The notes under the pieces are model-generated. The model was not told the DNA's origin. It searched no databases and saw nothing but the letters and a program-made list of their open reading frames with translations. This document shows positions 7,342 through 15,983 of a stretch of DNA of 64,000 nucleotides, in pieces; position 1 is the stretch's first letter; the number at the start of each line of letters is the position of its first letter. The DNA lies in the NCBI GenBank assembly GCA_958477305.1, contig CAUEFI010000017.1:3162-67161 (forward strand), written 5' to 3'. Made by a program: the position numbers and the translations under genes. This DNA comes from HGM12998 sp900756495. GTDB lineage: Bacteria > Bacillota > Clostridia > Oscillospirales > Oscillospiraceae.

Positions 7342-8244
7342 TCATACTCCTCCCGCCGGGAGCTCCCGGCTGCGAAATTCCGCCGGCGTCACACCGTACT
7401 GCTTTTTAAACACTCGGCAGAAATATCCCGCGCTTTCAAAGCCCGCCTTCCATGCCACGGCAGAGATCTTGTCGGCAGTCGCCAGCAGCCGCTCTTCCGC
7501 TCTGCTCAGCCGGTACTCGTTCAGGTAGCGCACCGGAGTGGTCTGAATTCCAAGCCGAAAACATCGCAGCGCCTCGCTCTTGCTGACATTGGCCGCCGCC
7601 GCTATCTCCTCCAGCCCGATATGCTGCATATACTGCCGGCGAATAAAATCCAGCATCATCTGCAGTCTGACCTGCAACAGCTTTTTGACCGGCTGCCCCT
7701 GAGCCTCCAAGTCACCGCAAATACAGGGGAAAAACGACTCCCACAGCGACATGCACAGGGTCTGGATTCTCAGCTCCCACAGCGGTCCGCTCTGCTGCCC
7801 CTGTCCGTAAACCCGGCCTAACTGCTCCAGGCACGCCCTGTGCTCCTCCCGCTCCCCGTCCAAAACCGCGTACTCCAGGCCGGATTTTACCAAGGGCTCC
7901 ACATATCTCCGGCAGACGGCGGAATCCTTGGGGGCGATAAACTCCGGCGCAAATACAACATCGTTTAAAACTCCGCCCCGTGCCGCCTCAAACCGGTGGA
8001 TAACCCCGCTGTTCAGGAAAATGCCGTCGCCCGGCCGCAGTCTGATCCGCTCCGCTCCAATCAGGCAGTCAACCGGTCCGGAAACAACAGCGGAAAACTC
8101 CAACTCCCGGTGCCAGTGCCACTCCACCCGCCGCTCCTTGCAGGTCTCCAGATCGTCCAGATAGACGGCAAAAGGAAACTCCGGCGTCCCATATCGGTTT
8201 GTCGCCCGCAACGTCTCGTCCGTAACCATCTCAAAGAGCTGCAT
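7342..8244 (-). CDS. AraC-family transcriptional regulator (cupin + HTH)
   Basis: 300 residues; ATG 8244 after GGAGGAGAGG. The N-terminal half is a cupin sensor domain (HWHRELEFSAVVSG, then RPGDGIFLNSGVIHRF, with His residues suited to ligand or metal binding). The C-terminal 100 residues hold the double helix-turn-helix of AraC/XylS (AAAANVSKSEALRCFR; SAVAWKAGFESAGYFCRVFKKQYG). It is transcribed divergently from the MATE transporter at 8365, so it is the likely regulator of that gene; the inducer cannot be read from sequence. Confidence 0.88.
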   Translation of the reverse strand: MQLFEMVTDETLRATNRYGTPEFPFAVYLDDLETCKERRVEWHWHRELEFSAVVSGPVDCLIGAERIRLRPGDGIFLNSGVIHRFEAARGGVLNDVVFAPEFIAPKDSAVCRRYVEPLVKSGLEYAVLDGEREEHRACLEQLGRVYGQGQQSGPLWELRIQTLCMSLWESFFPCICGDLEAQGQPVKKLLQVRLQMMLDFIRRQYMQHIGLEEIAAAANVSKSEALRCFRLGIQTTPVRYLNEYRLSRAEERLLATADKISAVAWKAGFESAGYFCRVFKKQYGVTPAEFRSRELPAGGV

Positions 8245-8364
8245 CTTCGCCTCTCCTCCTCCCGGCTTTGGAGATATTTTATCATATTTATCCGCTATTT
8301 TGCAACTTATCCGCAGTGGATTGTGCGATAATTCACCACATCAACAGGACAGGAGCGATACGCC

Positions 8365-9795
8365 ATGAAAAAATCGACTTGGACGGTCCTTCCGCCGGAT
8401 CGGGACAGCAAGCTGCTGGGCATCTTTACCCGCGACCGGAGCTTCTACCGCACCTTTTTCCCGCTGCTGGCCGTTATCACTCTCCAGCAGCTTGCCGCTC
8501 TGGTGGTCAATATGGCAGACAACCTGATGCTGGGCACCTATTCAGAGCTTGCGCTCTCAGGGGCCACCCTCGTCAATCAGCTTCAATTTGCCCTGCAGCA
8601 GATCGTCTCCGGCATTGGCCTGGGCATCGTCGTACTGGCCTCCCAATACTGGGGACAGCGCAAAACGGAGCCCATTAAAAGGATCATCTCTCTGGGCGTC
8701 AAATTTGGCCTGGCGGCCGGCGCCGTCTTCTTCGTCCTCACACGGTTCGCCCCGCAGGGCGTTCTCTCGCTTTTTACCTCTGACGGCGCAGTTGTCGCAG
8801 AGGGCGTCAGATACCTGCGGCTCATGTGCTGGACCTACCTGATCTTCTCCGTCTCCAACTCGCTTATGTACGCTCTGCAGAGCGTGGAGACCGCCGCCGT
8901 CGGAACCGTCATGTCCATCAGCACCATCTGTATCAACGTCTGCCTGAACTATCTCCTGATCTACGGCAATTGGGGGGCGCCCGAGCTGGGCATCGTGGGC
9001 GCGGCTGTGGCGACGCTGATCAGCAGGAGCGTTGAGCTGCTGATCATCCTTGTCTACATCCTGCGCATCGACAGGAAGCTGCGCATGCGCTTTCTGGAGC
9101 TGCTGCGGCTGGACTTCTGCTATCTGCGGGACTATATCCGGGTCGCCGCCCCCATGACCGTATGCGGGCTGCTCTGGGGCGTCTCCCAAGCCGCGCAGAC
9201 CGCCGTTTTGGGCCATATCAGCTCTGTCGCCCTGGCCGCCAACAGCATCGCCGCCGTCATCTATCAAATATTTGTCGTCGTCGGGCTGTCCTGCGGCAAT
9301 GCCGCCTCCGTCGTGATGGGGAAGACCATCGGCGCAGGGAGGCTGGATATGGTCCGTTCCTATGCCAAAACCATGCAGATCATTTTTCTGATCATCGGCC
9401 TTCTCTCCGGCGGGCTTATGTTTCTGTGCAAAGACGCCATCGTCGGCTTCTACACCGTTTCAGAGGAGGCCAAGTCCATGGCGCTGCAATTTCTAACCGT
9501 GCTGAGTATCACCACCGTTGGAAGCTGTTACGAGTATCCGGCCGCCTACGGCATTATTGCCGGCGGCGGCATGACCAAATACGCGGCCTGGGTGGATAAC
9601 CTGTTCATGTGGCTCTTTGTCATTCCGTGCTCCTGTCTCAGCGCCTTTGTCTTTCACTTCCCGCCTGTTATCACGTTCTGTTTTTTGAAGGCGGACCAAA
9701 TTTTAAAGTGTATCCCCAATTTTATCACCTGCAACCGCTACCGCTGGGTACGCGTGTTGACCCGCGAGACCCCCTCCGCATCCGAAGCGCGGTAA
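8365..9795 (+). CDS. MATE family efflux transporter
   Basis: 476 residues with about 12 membrane segments. The N-terminus (LAALVVNMADNLMLGTYSELALSGA) matches the conserved MATE helix 1-2 region of NorM/DinF-like proteins, which export cationic drugs or metabolites against Na+ or H+. ATG 8365 has CAGGAG upstream. Divergent from the AraC regulator, with 120 nt of shared promoter region. The last 30 residues are hydrophilic and basic (CNRYRWVRVLTRE), a normal cytoplasmic tail. Confidence 0.88.
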   Translation: MKKSTWTVLPPDRDSKLLGIFTRDRSFYRTFFPLLAVITLQQLAALVVNMADNLMLGTYSELALSGATLVNQLQFALQQIVSGIGLGIVVLASQYWGQRKTEPIKRIISLGVKFGLAAGAVFFVLTRFAPQGVLSLFTSDGAVVAEGVRYLRLMCWTYLIFSVSNSLMYALQSVETAAVGTVMSISTICINVCLNYLLIYGNWGAPELGIVGAAVATLISRSVELLIILVYILRIDRKLRMRFLELLRLDFCYLRDYIRVAAPMTVCGLLWGVSQAAQTAVLGHISSVALAANSIAAVIYQIFVVVGLSCGNAASVVMGKTIGAGRLDMVRSYAKTMQIIFLIIGLLSGGLMFLCKDAIVGFYTVSEEAKSMALQFLTVLSITTVGSCYEYPAAYGIIAGGGMTKYAAWVDNLFMWLFVIPCSCLSAFVFHFPPVITFCFLKADQILKCIPNFITCNRYRWVRVLTRETPSASEAR

Positions 9796-9804
9796 TTTTC
9801 CCCC

Positions 9805-9832
9805 TTGCTTTCGTCGAAAAATGTTTTATACT
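9805..9832 (+). promoter_or_regulatory. Promoter of the SLH/VanY gene
   Basis: TTGCTT (9805-9810), 16 nt, TATACT (9827-9832), 38 nt upstream of the TTG start at 9871. Confidence 0.45.
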
Positions 9833-9870
9833 GGGGATAAGACGACTCTGACGGAAGCAGGTGCCGAATT

Positions 9871-11118
9871 TTGAAAAAAGCAGTCTCTCTTCTCCTCGCG
9901 CTGCTCCTGTGCCTCTCCTCCGCCCTGGCGGCCGGGAGCGCCTATCCCGACCTGCCGGAGACCCACTGGGCCTACGGTGACCTGACGCGCGCCGTCCAAT
10001 TGGGTATTCTGTCCGGCCTGCCCGACGGCGCTATGCGGCCGGACGCCCCCCTGACCTGGGGGCAGTACCTGACTATGCTGCGCCGGGCCTTCTACCCGGA
10101 GACTGCCGGCAGCGAAAATCTGGAGGGGGCCCACTGGGCCTTCCCCGCCTACGAGGCCGCGCTCCAGGCCGGCGTGCTGCACGGCGGCGATTTCCTTCCT
10201 GTCAACGCCGCCACGCTGGACGCCGTCCTCACCCGCCAGGACGCCGCCGTGCTCCTCCACCGGGTGCTCGCCGGGCTGTACGGCATGGCCGATGCAGACA
10301 CTGCGCAGGTCGTCCTCTCCGACTTCGGCGCGGTGCCCGAGGCCTACCGCCCCTCTGTGGCGCAGGTCTGTGCCCGCGGGCTGGTCTCAGGCTACCCGGA
10401 CGGCTCCTTCGGCGGCGGCGATCCCCTGTCCCGGGCTGCCGGGACGTCGCTCCTGCTGCGTCTGGCCGATCTGGGGTCCCTTCAGATCTGTCCCGAGGAG
10501 ATCGATCCCCCGGGAGCGCCCGAGCCCTCTCCTGAGCCTGTGCCGGAACCGGCAGCCGAAACTGTCCCTGCGCTCTCCTCCCCGGCCAGCGGTCCGCTCA
10601 CCGAACTGGGTGAGAATGCGGACAAGCGCCAGCGCCTGTTCAACAGCACGGTCAAGCGCCGCTTCGACTCTCAGGAGGAGGCCGAGACCCACATGACTGA
10701 CATCACCGTCCCCGTGTGGCGGCTAGATGAGGCCATGGGGCAAAAGAGCGCCTCCTCCTGCACCCTCCTGGTCCACGAGGCCTTGGCCGACGAGATGGTG
10801 CAGATCTTTACCGAGATCTTCGACGATCCTGAACAGTTCCCCATCAAAAACGTGGGGGGATACGCCTGGCGCGGGGACGCGGCAACCGGCGAGCACAACT
10901 GCGGCACCGCCATTGATATCAACTGGGAGGAGAACTATCAGATCAACGCCGCCGGACAGGTTATGGCCGGAACCTGCTGGGCCCCCGGAGAGAATTCCTG
11001 GTCCATCCCCGAAGACGGCAGTGTGGTTCGGATCTTTGCCGCCCACGGCTTCTCCTGGGGCGGCAGTGCCTGGCCCACCAACAAAGATTACATGCATTTC
11101 TCTTACATGGGGCTGTAA
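9871..11118 (+). CDS. Secreted SLH-domain D-alanyl-D-alanine carboxypeptidase (VanY/M15)
   Basis: 415 residues from a TTG start preceded by GGAAGCAGG. A clear signal peptide (KKAVSLLLALLLCLSSALAAG) leads into three S-layer homology repeats (residues about 23-210; YPDLPETHWAYGDLTRA, then GYPDGSFGGGDPLSR). A Pro/Glu-rich linker follows, then a peptidase M15 domain with GEHNCGTAIDIN (zinc His and Asp) and a C-terminal DYMHFSYMGL zinc His. It would be held at the wall by the SLH repeats and trim terminal D-Ala from peptidoglycan peptides. Substrate is inferred from family. Confidence 0.85.
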   Translation: MKKAVSLLLALLLCLSSALAAGSAYPDLPETHWAYGDLTRAVQLGILSGLPDGAMRPDAPLTWGQYLTMLRRAFYPETAGSENLEGAHWAFPAYEAALQAGVLHGGDFLPVNAATLDAVLTRQDAAVLLHRVLAGLYGMADADTAQVVLSDFGAVPEAYRPSVAQVCARGLVSGYPDGSFGGGDPLSRAAGTSLLLRLADLGSLQICPEEIDPPGAPEPSPEPVPEPAAETVPALSSPASGPLTELGENADKRQRLFNSTVKRRFDSQEEAETHMTDITVPVWRLDEAMGQKSASSCTLLVHEALADEMVQIFTEIFDDPEQFPIKNVGGYAWRGDAATGEHNCGTAIDINWEENYQINAAGQVMAGTCWAPGENSWSIPEDGSVVRIFAAHGFSWGGSAWPTNKDYMHFSYMGL

Positions 11119-11184
11119 ATCCCGCGCTGTACTCCCTGAAAGGGCAATTCCTCACACCTGCCGGTTTTCAGCAACATAAAGTAT

Positions 11185-11221
11185 AAGACGCGGGTCCGCA
11201 TAAAAGCGGACCCGCGTCTTA
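11185..11221 (+). terminator. Terminator after the SLH/VanY gene
   Basis: AAGACGCGGGTCCGC (11185-11199) pairs perfectly with 11206-11220 around a 6-nt loop, 67 nt past the stop codon. Confidence 0.7.
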
Positions 11222-11560
11222 CTGTGTGTCGATTGTTGAGAGAGAAAAGAGGAGTTTAGGAATGTTTTGGACGGAACATCTATCAATGAACACGTCGCCG
11301 TGTTGCTTTTTGTCCGCCCCCACAGCCGAGGGCGGTATCCGGTTCCCTGAGAGCACGGAAAGCGTTTCTACGCTTTCACAGGGGCTTCCGGGTGCTTTTC
11401 TTCTGCTGTGATGATAGAATACCACAGATTGGGGGGCCATAATTTACCGTTTTCTGAATTTCTTTTGAACAGTTTGTTAATTAAAATCCGCCCCTTCCAG
11501 TATTTTTGTATTGCATGTTCCCCCTGCTCGCTGTTACCCTTTTGACAGGAGGTACTGCAC
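11222..11560. other. Non-coding gap with a stable hairpin
   Basis: About 340 nt without a convincing gene: open frames on both strands lack ribosome sites and known motifs. The clearest structure is at 11345-11383, where CCCTG/CAGGG enclose GAAAGCG (11358-11364) pairing with CGCTTTC (11371-11377). The last 20 nt hold the AGGAGGT site of the LysM protein. It may be a leader or a small RNA; nothing more can be supported. Confidence 0.3.
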
Positions 11561-12163
11561 ATGAAAAAATGGATTCCCAAAATTGCTGCGGCGGCTCTGG
11601 CCGTCTCTCTGATTACCACCAGCGCTTCCGCCCTGTCCCACACGGTTGTGCGGGGCGATACCATGTGGAAGCTGGCCGTCAAGTATCAGGTAGGCACCAG
11701 CGAGATCATCAGCGCCAACCCGCAGGTTCAAAATCCCGATCTGATTTATCCGGGCCAGGTGCTCACCATTCCCGAGGTAGACGCCTCGGTCACTGCCTTT
11801 GAACAGGAAGTCGTCCGACTGGTAAACGAGGTCCGCGCCCAGAACGGCCTGTCGCCCCTGACCGCCAACTGGGAGCTCTCCCGCGTCGCCCGCTACAAAT
11901 CCCAGGACATGGCGGACAACCGCTATTTCTCCCACACCAGTCCTACTTACGGCACTCCCTTCCAGATGATCAAGGCCTTTGGCCTGTCCTTCCGCACCGC
12001 CGGTGAGAACATCGCCTACGGCCAGCGCACACCTCAGGCCGTTATGAACGGCTGGATGAACTCCAGCGGCCACCGGGCCAACATTCTGAACGCCTCTTAC
12101 ACGCAGATCGGCGTGGGGTATGTGGCCGATGGGCACTACTGGACTCAGATGTTTACCGGCTGA
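11561..12163 (+). CDS. Secreted LysM-CAP domain protein (YkwD/SafA-like)
   Basis: 200 residues. A signal peptide ends near ASA at residue 22. A LysM domain follows (HTVVRGDTMWKLAVKYQV...PGQVLTIPE, residues 27-70) that binds peptidoglycan. A CAP/SCP domain fills the rest, with the motifs FSHTSP, GENIAYG and SSGHRANILN that carry the cavity His and Glu residues of the family. The combination is common in clostridial spore-associated proteins (YkwD/SafA type), so a spore or cell-wall location is likely; no enzymatic activity is established for bacterial CAP domains. ATG 11561 has AGGAGGT. Confidence 0.88.
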   Translation: MKKWIPKIAAAALAVSLITTSASALSHTVVRGDTMWKLAVKYQVGTSEIISANPQVQNPDLIYPGQVLTIPEVDASVTAFEQEVVRLVNEVRAQNGLSPLTANWELSRVARYKSQDMADNRYFSHTSPTYGTPFQMIKAFGLSFRTAGENIAYGQRTPQAVMNGWMNSSGHRANILNASYTQIGVGYVADGHYWTQMFTG

Positions 12164-12201
12164 CTTGTGGTCGCGTTATATCGTTTCCCATGAGGCAAAA
12201 A

Positions 12202-12237
12202 CGGCCGCCTGATGCGCAAATGCACATCAGGCGGCCG
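12202..12237. terminator. Bidirectional terminator between convergent genes
   Basis: CGGCCGCCTGATG (12202-12214) pairs with CATCAGGCGGCCG (12225-12237). It lies between the LysM-CAP gene and the convergent flavin reductase gene. Confidence 0.75.
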
Positions 12238-12251
12238 CTGCTGTCTCTCCG

Positions 12252-14537
12252 TTATACCAGGGGGGTTCCGCTCACGCGGGTATGGCCGGTCAGATCGGTG
12301 TAGTTGGGATTGCCGCTCTCGGAGGTGTTGCCCTCAAAGGTAACGCCGCCGTTGTTGATGTTGCTGTCAGAAGCCACAATCGCGCTGACCGCAGAGCCGG
12401 TGGCGGTGCAGTTGCGGATAACGCACTTGCCGTCCATCTTCAAGCCGGCCTTGCCGCCCACCACGCAGATGGCGCTGGCGCCCTGGTTTGCCGCATTGTC
12501 GGCGTTGTTGCTCTGGTTGTTGCAGATGGTGGTGCTCTTCATGGTTACCCGGGCCAGGTCGGAGATCCGGAGGGCCGCACGGGTAGCGCCGCCCTCGCAG
12601 CTTCCGTCCAGAATAACGTCGAACAGGCGCAGGATACCGTCGGTAATCTGGAGCATCTCCTTCTTGTCGTGCTCGCCGCGGTAAATCCGGAAGGCCGGAC
12701 CGCCCTTCTTGCTGCGGATGGCGAAGCCGGAGTTGAAGCACATGTCGGGCACCTTGCCGTTCTTGGAGACCACGGTATCGGCCAGCAGAGTGATGGTGCC
12801 GCCGCCGTGGTTGTTGGCGTCCTCCACAGCCTCCTCCAGGTTGTCGTAATACTCGCCGGTGAAGGAGCAGGTCTTTCCGGCCGCCACTGCCGCGGCGTCT
12901 CTGGCCTCCTGCTCGGCGAGGGCGGCCTCTTTCTCAGCCGCCACAGCGGAGCGATCGCTCTCCAGCACGCCCAGCGCATGGCGCACGGCCACCCAGCCGG
13001 TGGTGAGGGCCTCCAGAATGTTGCCGTAGACATAGAGGAAGCCGTTGAATGAGCCGCACTCGCCGCAGTTGTAGAGGTGCGGGATGGTCTCCCCATAGGG
13101 GGTCAGGGTCTGGCACTCGGCATTCCTGGCCGGGCCGCCCTGGGTATTGATGCAGCTGAAGCACAGCTCCACCGCGTAGAAGGGGCCGTCCTTGATGGGC
13201 AGCATGTGGCCCGAGTCCCGCTTGAAGTCGGGATCATGCTTCTCCTCACACAGCTGGTTCCAGCGGTCAATGGTCTTGCGCAGCGCCTTGGGGTCAATGC
13301 CGTTGATAGCCTCAGAGGGCGTATTGCAGGGGCGGTTGGCCTTCATGTTTGCGGCCAGCTCCTCAATGGTATCGCCCTTGAAGATCCACCCCTCGCGCAG
13401 GCCCCGCTCATTGTCGTTGCCCCAGTCGAAGATGGGGTTGTCGGGGTGGCGGTCATTCCAGACGCCGGCGTAGGTGTTCACGATGCCGGCCCGGCCGGTG
13501 CCCTTCCACAGAGGGCCCGCCTCAAAGACATTCTTGTCGAAGACCAGGAACATGGGCAGGTGAGAGTAGTCGAAGGTATGAGTATCCACGTCCAGGCCGG
13601 GATGGTGGTCGTGGGCATGGGCTCCGGTGCGGTCCTCCTTGAAGAAGCGGTTGCCCTCAAAGTCCACAATGACATAGTTATAGGGAGTGATGCCGTCGGT
13701 GGCGTCGGTGCTGATGGAGCAGTTGGCCATCTGGGAGGGGATCATGAAGCCCAGAGAACTGCTCTCGATGCTGGACATATGCCAGATACGGGCGCCGATG
13801 GCCTCGGCCATGGTAATGGCGTCGCCGGTGTTGTTGGGGGTGCCCCAGGGGAAAAAGCGTACACCGGGATAGCTGAAGTTGTTCTGCATCTCAATGTTGT
13901 TTTCATAGCCGCCGCAGCAGAGAATGACGCCCTTCTCAGCCCGGAAATACTTCTCCCCCTCGGGAGTGGCGGCGCGCACACCCAGCACCACCTTGGTGAT
14001 GGGATCCTGGATCAGCTTGTCAACGCTGTGGCTCAGCCGCACCTCAATGCCGTACTTGTTGACGGCGGTCTCATGGAGCTCGTCGAACAGGAAGGGACCG
14101 GTGATGCCCCCGCGGCCGGCGACAAAGCCGTTCTGATACTCGCTGGGGCGGTAGTGTCCGTCGCCGAATTCATCCGTCCAGATGAAATTCATGCCATACT
14201 TGGCAAGCCAAGCGGGCGTATCCTGGGCATACTCCAGGGCGGGGCGGAGGGTCTCAATCGGGGTGGCTCCATGGGCGCCGTGGCGGCAAATCTCCAGCCA
14301 CTCATCCACATCCACGCCGACCGCGGTGTGAATATGGCCGCCGGAGACGGCGGTGTTTCCGCCGTCGGCCTCGGCCGACTTCTCCAGGACGATACAGCTC
14401 GCCCCCTCGTACTTGGCGGTGATGGCCGCGATAACGCCGGCGCCGCCGTAGCCGACCACGATGATATCGGCTTCGTCGTCCCAGTGATCAGGCAGCCAGG
14501 GGGCTTTCTCTCCGCAGGCAGACAGTTTCTCACTCAT
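12252..14537 (-). CDS. FAD-dependent fumarate reductase-like oxidoreductase fused to a C-terminal beta-helix
   Basis: 761 residues from ATG 14537 after AGGAGGT; a longer frame upstream lacks a site. No signal peptide. Residues about 20-550 are a fumarate reductase/urocanate reductase-type flavoprotein: dinucleotide motif VVGYGGAGVIAAITA, GGNTAVSGG, and a final IPHLYNCGECGSFNGFLYVYGN with FAD contacts. The haem and FMN domains of the periplasmic members are absent. After an Ala/Glu-rich linker, the last 190 residues read as a right-handed beta-helix (ITLLADTVVSKNG, RLFDVILDGS, CVIRNCTATGSAVSAIVASD). This fusion is unusual. The substrate, presumably an unsaturated acid, is unknown. Confidence 0.85.
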   Translation of the reverse strand: MSEKLSACGEKAPWLPDHWDDEADIIVVGYGGAGVIAAITAKYEGASCIVLEKSAEADGGNTAVSGGHIHTAVGVDVDEWLEICRHGAHGATPIETLRPALEYAQDTPAWLAKYGMNFIWTDEFGDGHYRPSEYQNGFVAGRGGITGPFLFDELHETAVNKYGIEVRLSHSVDKLIQDPITKVVLGVRAATPEGEKYFRAEKGVILCCGGYENNIEMQNNFSYPGVRFFPWGTPNNTGDAITMAEAIGARIWHMSSIESSSLGFMIPSQMANCSISTDATDGITPYNYVIVDFEGNRFFKEDRTGAHAHDHHPGLDVDTHTFDYSHLPMFLVFDKNVFEAGPLWKGTGRAGIVNTYAGVWNDRHPDNPIFDWGNDNERGLREGWIFKGDTIEELAANMKANRPCNTPSEAINGIDPKALRKTIDRWNQLCEEKHDPDFKRDSGHMLPIKDGPFYAVELCFSCINTQGGPARNAECQTLTPYGETIPHLYNCGECGSFNGFLYVYGNILEALTTGWVAVRHALGVLESDRSAVAAEKEAALAEQEARDAAAVAAGKTCSFTGEYYDNLEEAVEDANNHGGGTITLLADTVVSKNGKVPDMCFNSGFAIRSKKGGPAFRIYRGEHDKKEMLQITDGILRLFDVILDGSCEGGATRAALRISDLARVTMKSTTICNNQSNNADNAANQGASAICVVGGKAGLKMDGKCVIRNCTATGSAVSAIVASDSNINNGGVTFEGNTSESGNPNYTDLTGHTRVSGTPLV

Positions 14538-14762
14538 CTTTGTATGTACCTCCTGCACGGCCGGGAATTCCGGCCATATTATTTTGGGATATGTTTCCCG
14601 ATTCCAAGGTATCTTGGTTTCATTATAGCAGAAGCCCGCACACCGCGCCGTCATATTAAAATTAACAGCATGTCAACCCAGGGTTAACGTTCTTATTTTT
14701 TTAAAAATACGGCAAAATCGCATGTTTTTTATCTTCAAACATACCATATTCACCGAATGTTT

Positions 14763-15383
14763 TCAAGGCGTAAACATACGCTTCAGCACGGCCTCCATAT
14801 GGCGGGCAAAGGTGCGGTGCCCCGCCTCGGAAAAGTGCACCCCGTCAAAGGCCAGCTCGATCTCCCAGGCTCCGGCGTCGGCAAAGGACAGCCCCATCCG
14901 GAGCGCCAGATCCCGACAGCAGCGCGGGAGGCGGGCCGACTCTCTGAGCAGCCGCGCTTCTTCCACCCACGCCCCCCGCCTCATGGGCGGCGGGGCGGTC
15001 AGGATCAGCTTCACACCCGTCAGTGCCGGGCGCTCCCTCAGCCGGCCCAAGAAGGCCTCCATCCGGGCCGCAACCCCCTCCGCCGTCAGCTCCGGATCCT
15101 GAAGCAGATCGTTGCCGCCCAGCATCACAATCAGGCCGTCCAGCCGGCCTGCCCGCTCCACTGTCTCCGCCGCCAATTCCACCTCCCTGGGACGGCGCGG
15201 GATTTCGCGTCCATTCTCCCCCCGGTTTAGAATCTCCCAATCGGGCCTGGCGTTCAGGATACCCGTCCATCGAACCGTCTCGGGATAGCGGCTCCCCAGA
15301 TAGGAGCGGGGATCGTAGCCGTAGGTGTTGGAGTCCCCAAAGCACAGAAGCCTGTATCTCCCGCCGCAGCGTATACTGTCCAT
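14763..15383 (-). CDS. SGNH/GDSL-family hydrolase
   Basis: 206 residues with all four blocks of the family: FGDSNTYGYDP (block I nucleophile Ser), GENGRE (block II Gly), MLGGNDLL (block III Asn) and DGVHFSEAGH (block V Asp/His). These enzymes hydrolyse esters or acetyl groups; the compact size and absence of a signal peptide suggest a cytoplasmic arylesterase-type enzyme. ATG 15383 follows GGGAGCGAGG. Stands alone on the minus strand, divergent from tsaE. Confidence 0.85.
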   Translation of the reverse strand: MDSIRCGGRYRLLCFGDSNTYGYDPRSYLGSRYPETVRWTGILNARPDWEILNRGENGREIPRRPREVELAAETVERAGRLDGLIVMLGGNDLLQDPELTAEGVAARMEAFLGRLRERPALTGVKLILTAPPPMRRGAWVEEARLLRESARLPRCCRDLALRMGLSFADAGAWEIELAFDGVHFSEAGHRTFARHMEAVLKRMFTP

Positions 15384-15491
15384 CTGCCTCGCTCCCCTCC
15401 ATGCCGGCGCACTGCGCTCCGGCGCGTTCTGCCGCTATTTTAACACAGGACGGCCGGGAAGTCGATTTTTCTTCTTTCCCTCTCCGAAGCC

Positions 15492-15520
15492 TTTCCACCG
15501 CCCCCCATCTGTGTTATAAT
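15492..15520 (+). promoter_or_regulatory. Promoter of tsaE-tsaB-upp
   Basis: TATAAT at 15515-15520 with a weak -35 TTTCCA at 15492-15497 (17-nt spacing), 35 nt before tsaE. Confidence 0.45.
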
Positions 15521-15554
15521 GCAGAGAGCAAACAATTGTCATATGAGGTGACGC

Positions 15555-15983
15555 ATGGAATACGTATCCAACAGTCCCGAGGAGACCGAGGAGCTGGGCG
15601 CCGCGCTGGCCGGGCGGCTGAACGCCGGGACGGTGGTGGCCTTTACCGGAGATCTGGGGGCGGGCAAAACCGCCTTTGTCCGCGGGATAGCCCGCGGTCT
15701 GGGAATTTCCGGGCGTGTCACCAGTCCCACCTTTACCATTGTCAACGAATACGACGGAGGAAGGCTCCCGCTGTTCCACTTTGATATGTACCGCCTGAGC
15801 TCGGCCGGCGAGCTCTATGACATCGGCTGGGAGGACTATCTCCGCCGGGGCGGGGTCTGCGCAGTAGAGTGGAGCGAGCATATGGAGGAGGCACTGGATG
15901 CAGGCGCCATCCGCGTGGATATCCGGCGGGGAGAGGGCGAGCACCAGAGGCGCATCACCGTCACTGGAGGGGAAAACGCATGA
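15555..15983 (+). CDS. tsaE: tRNA threonylcarbamoyladenosine biosynthesis ATPase TsaE
   Basis: 142 residues, typical for TsaE, the ATPase that recycles the TsaBD complex making t6A37 in ANN-decoding tRNAs. Walker A is GDLGAGKTAF near residue 32; the switch segment SPTFTIVNEY and the Walker B-like HFDMYRL follow, then VCAVEWSEHM. ATG 15555 has GAGGTGACGC. Its TGA overlaps the tsaB ATG, so the two partner proteins are translationally coupled. Confidence 0.93.
   Translation: MEYVSNSPEETEELGAALAGRLNAGTVVAFTGDLGAGKTAFVRGIARGLGISGRVTSPTFTIVNEYDGGRLPLFHFDMYRLSSAGELYDIGWEDYLRRGGVCAVEWSEHMEEALDAGAIRVDIRRGEGEHQRRITVTGGENA

Noticed and set aside
12560..12780. Separate secreted beta-helix gene downstream of the reductase
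   Set aside because: The segment is in the same uninterrupted frame as the reductase, with no internal start or ribosome site, so it is a fused domain.
13077..14687. 536-codon plus-strand frame across the flavin reductase gene
   Set aside because: Antisense shadow; Val/Gly/Ala-rich low-complexity translation and no ribosome site.
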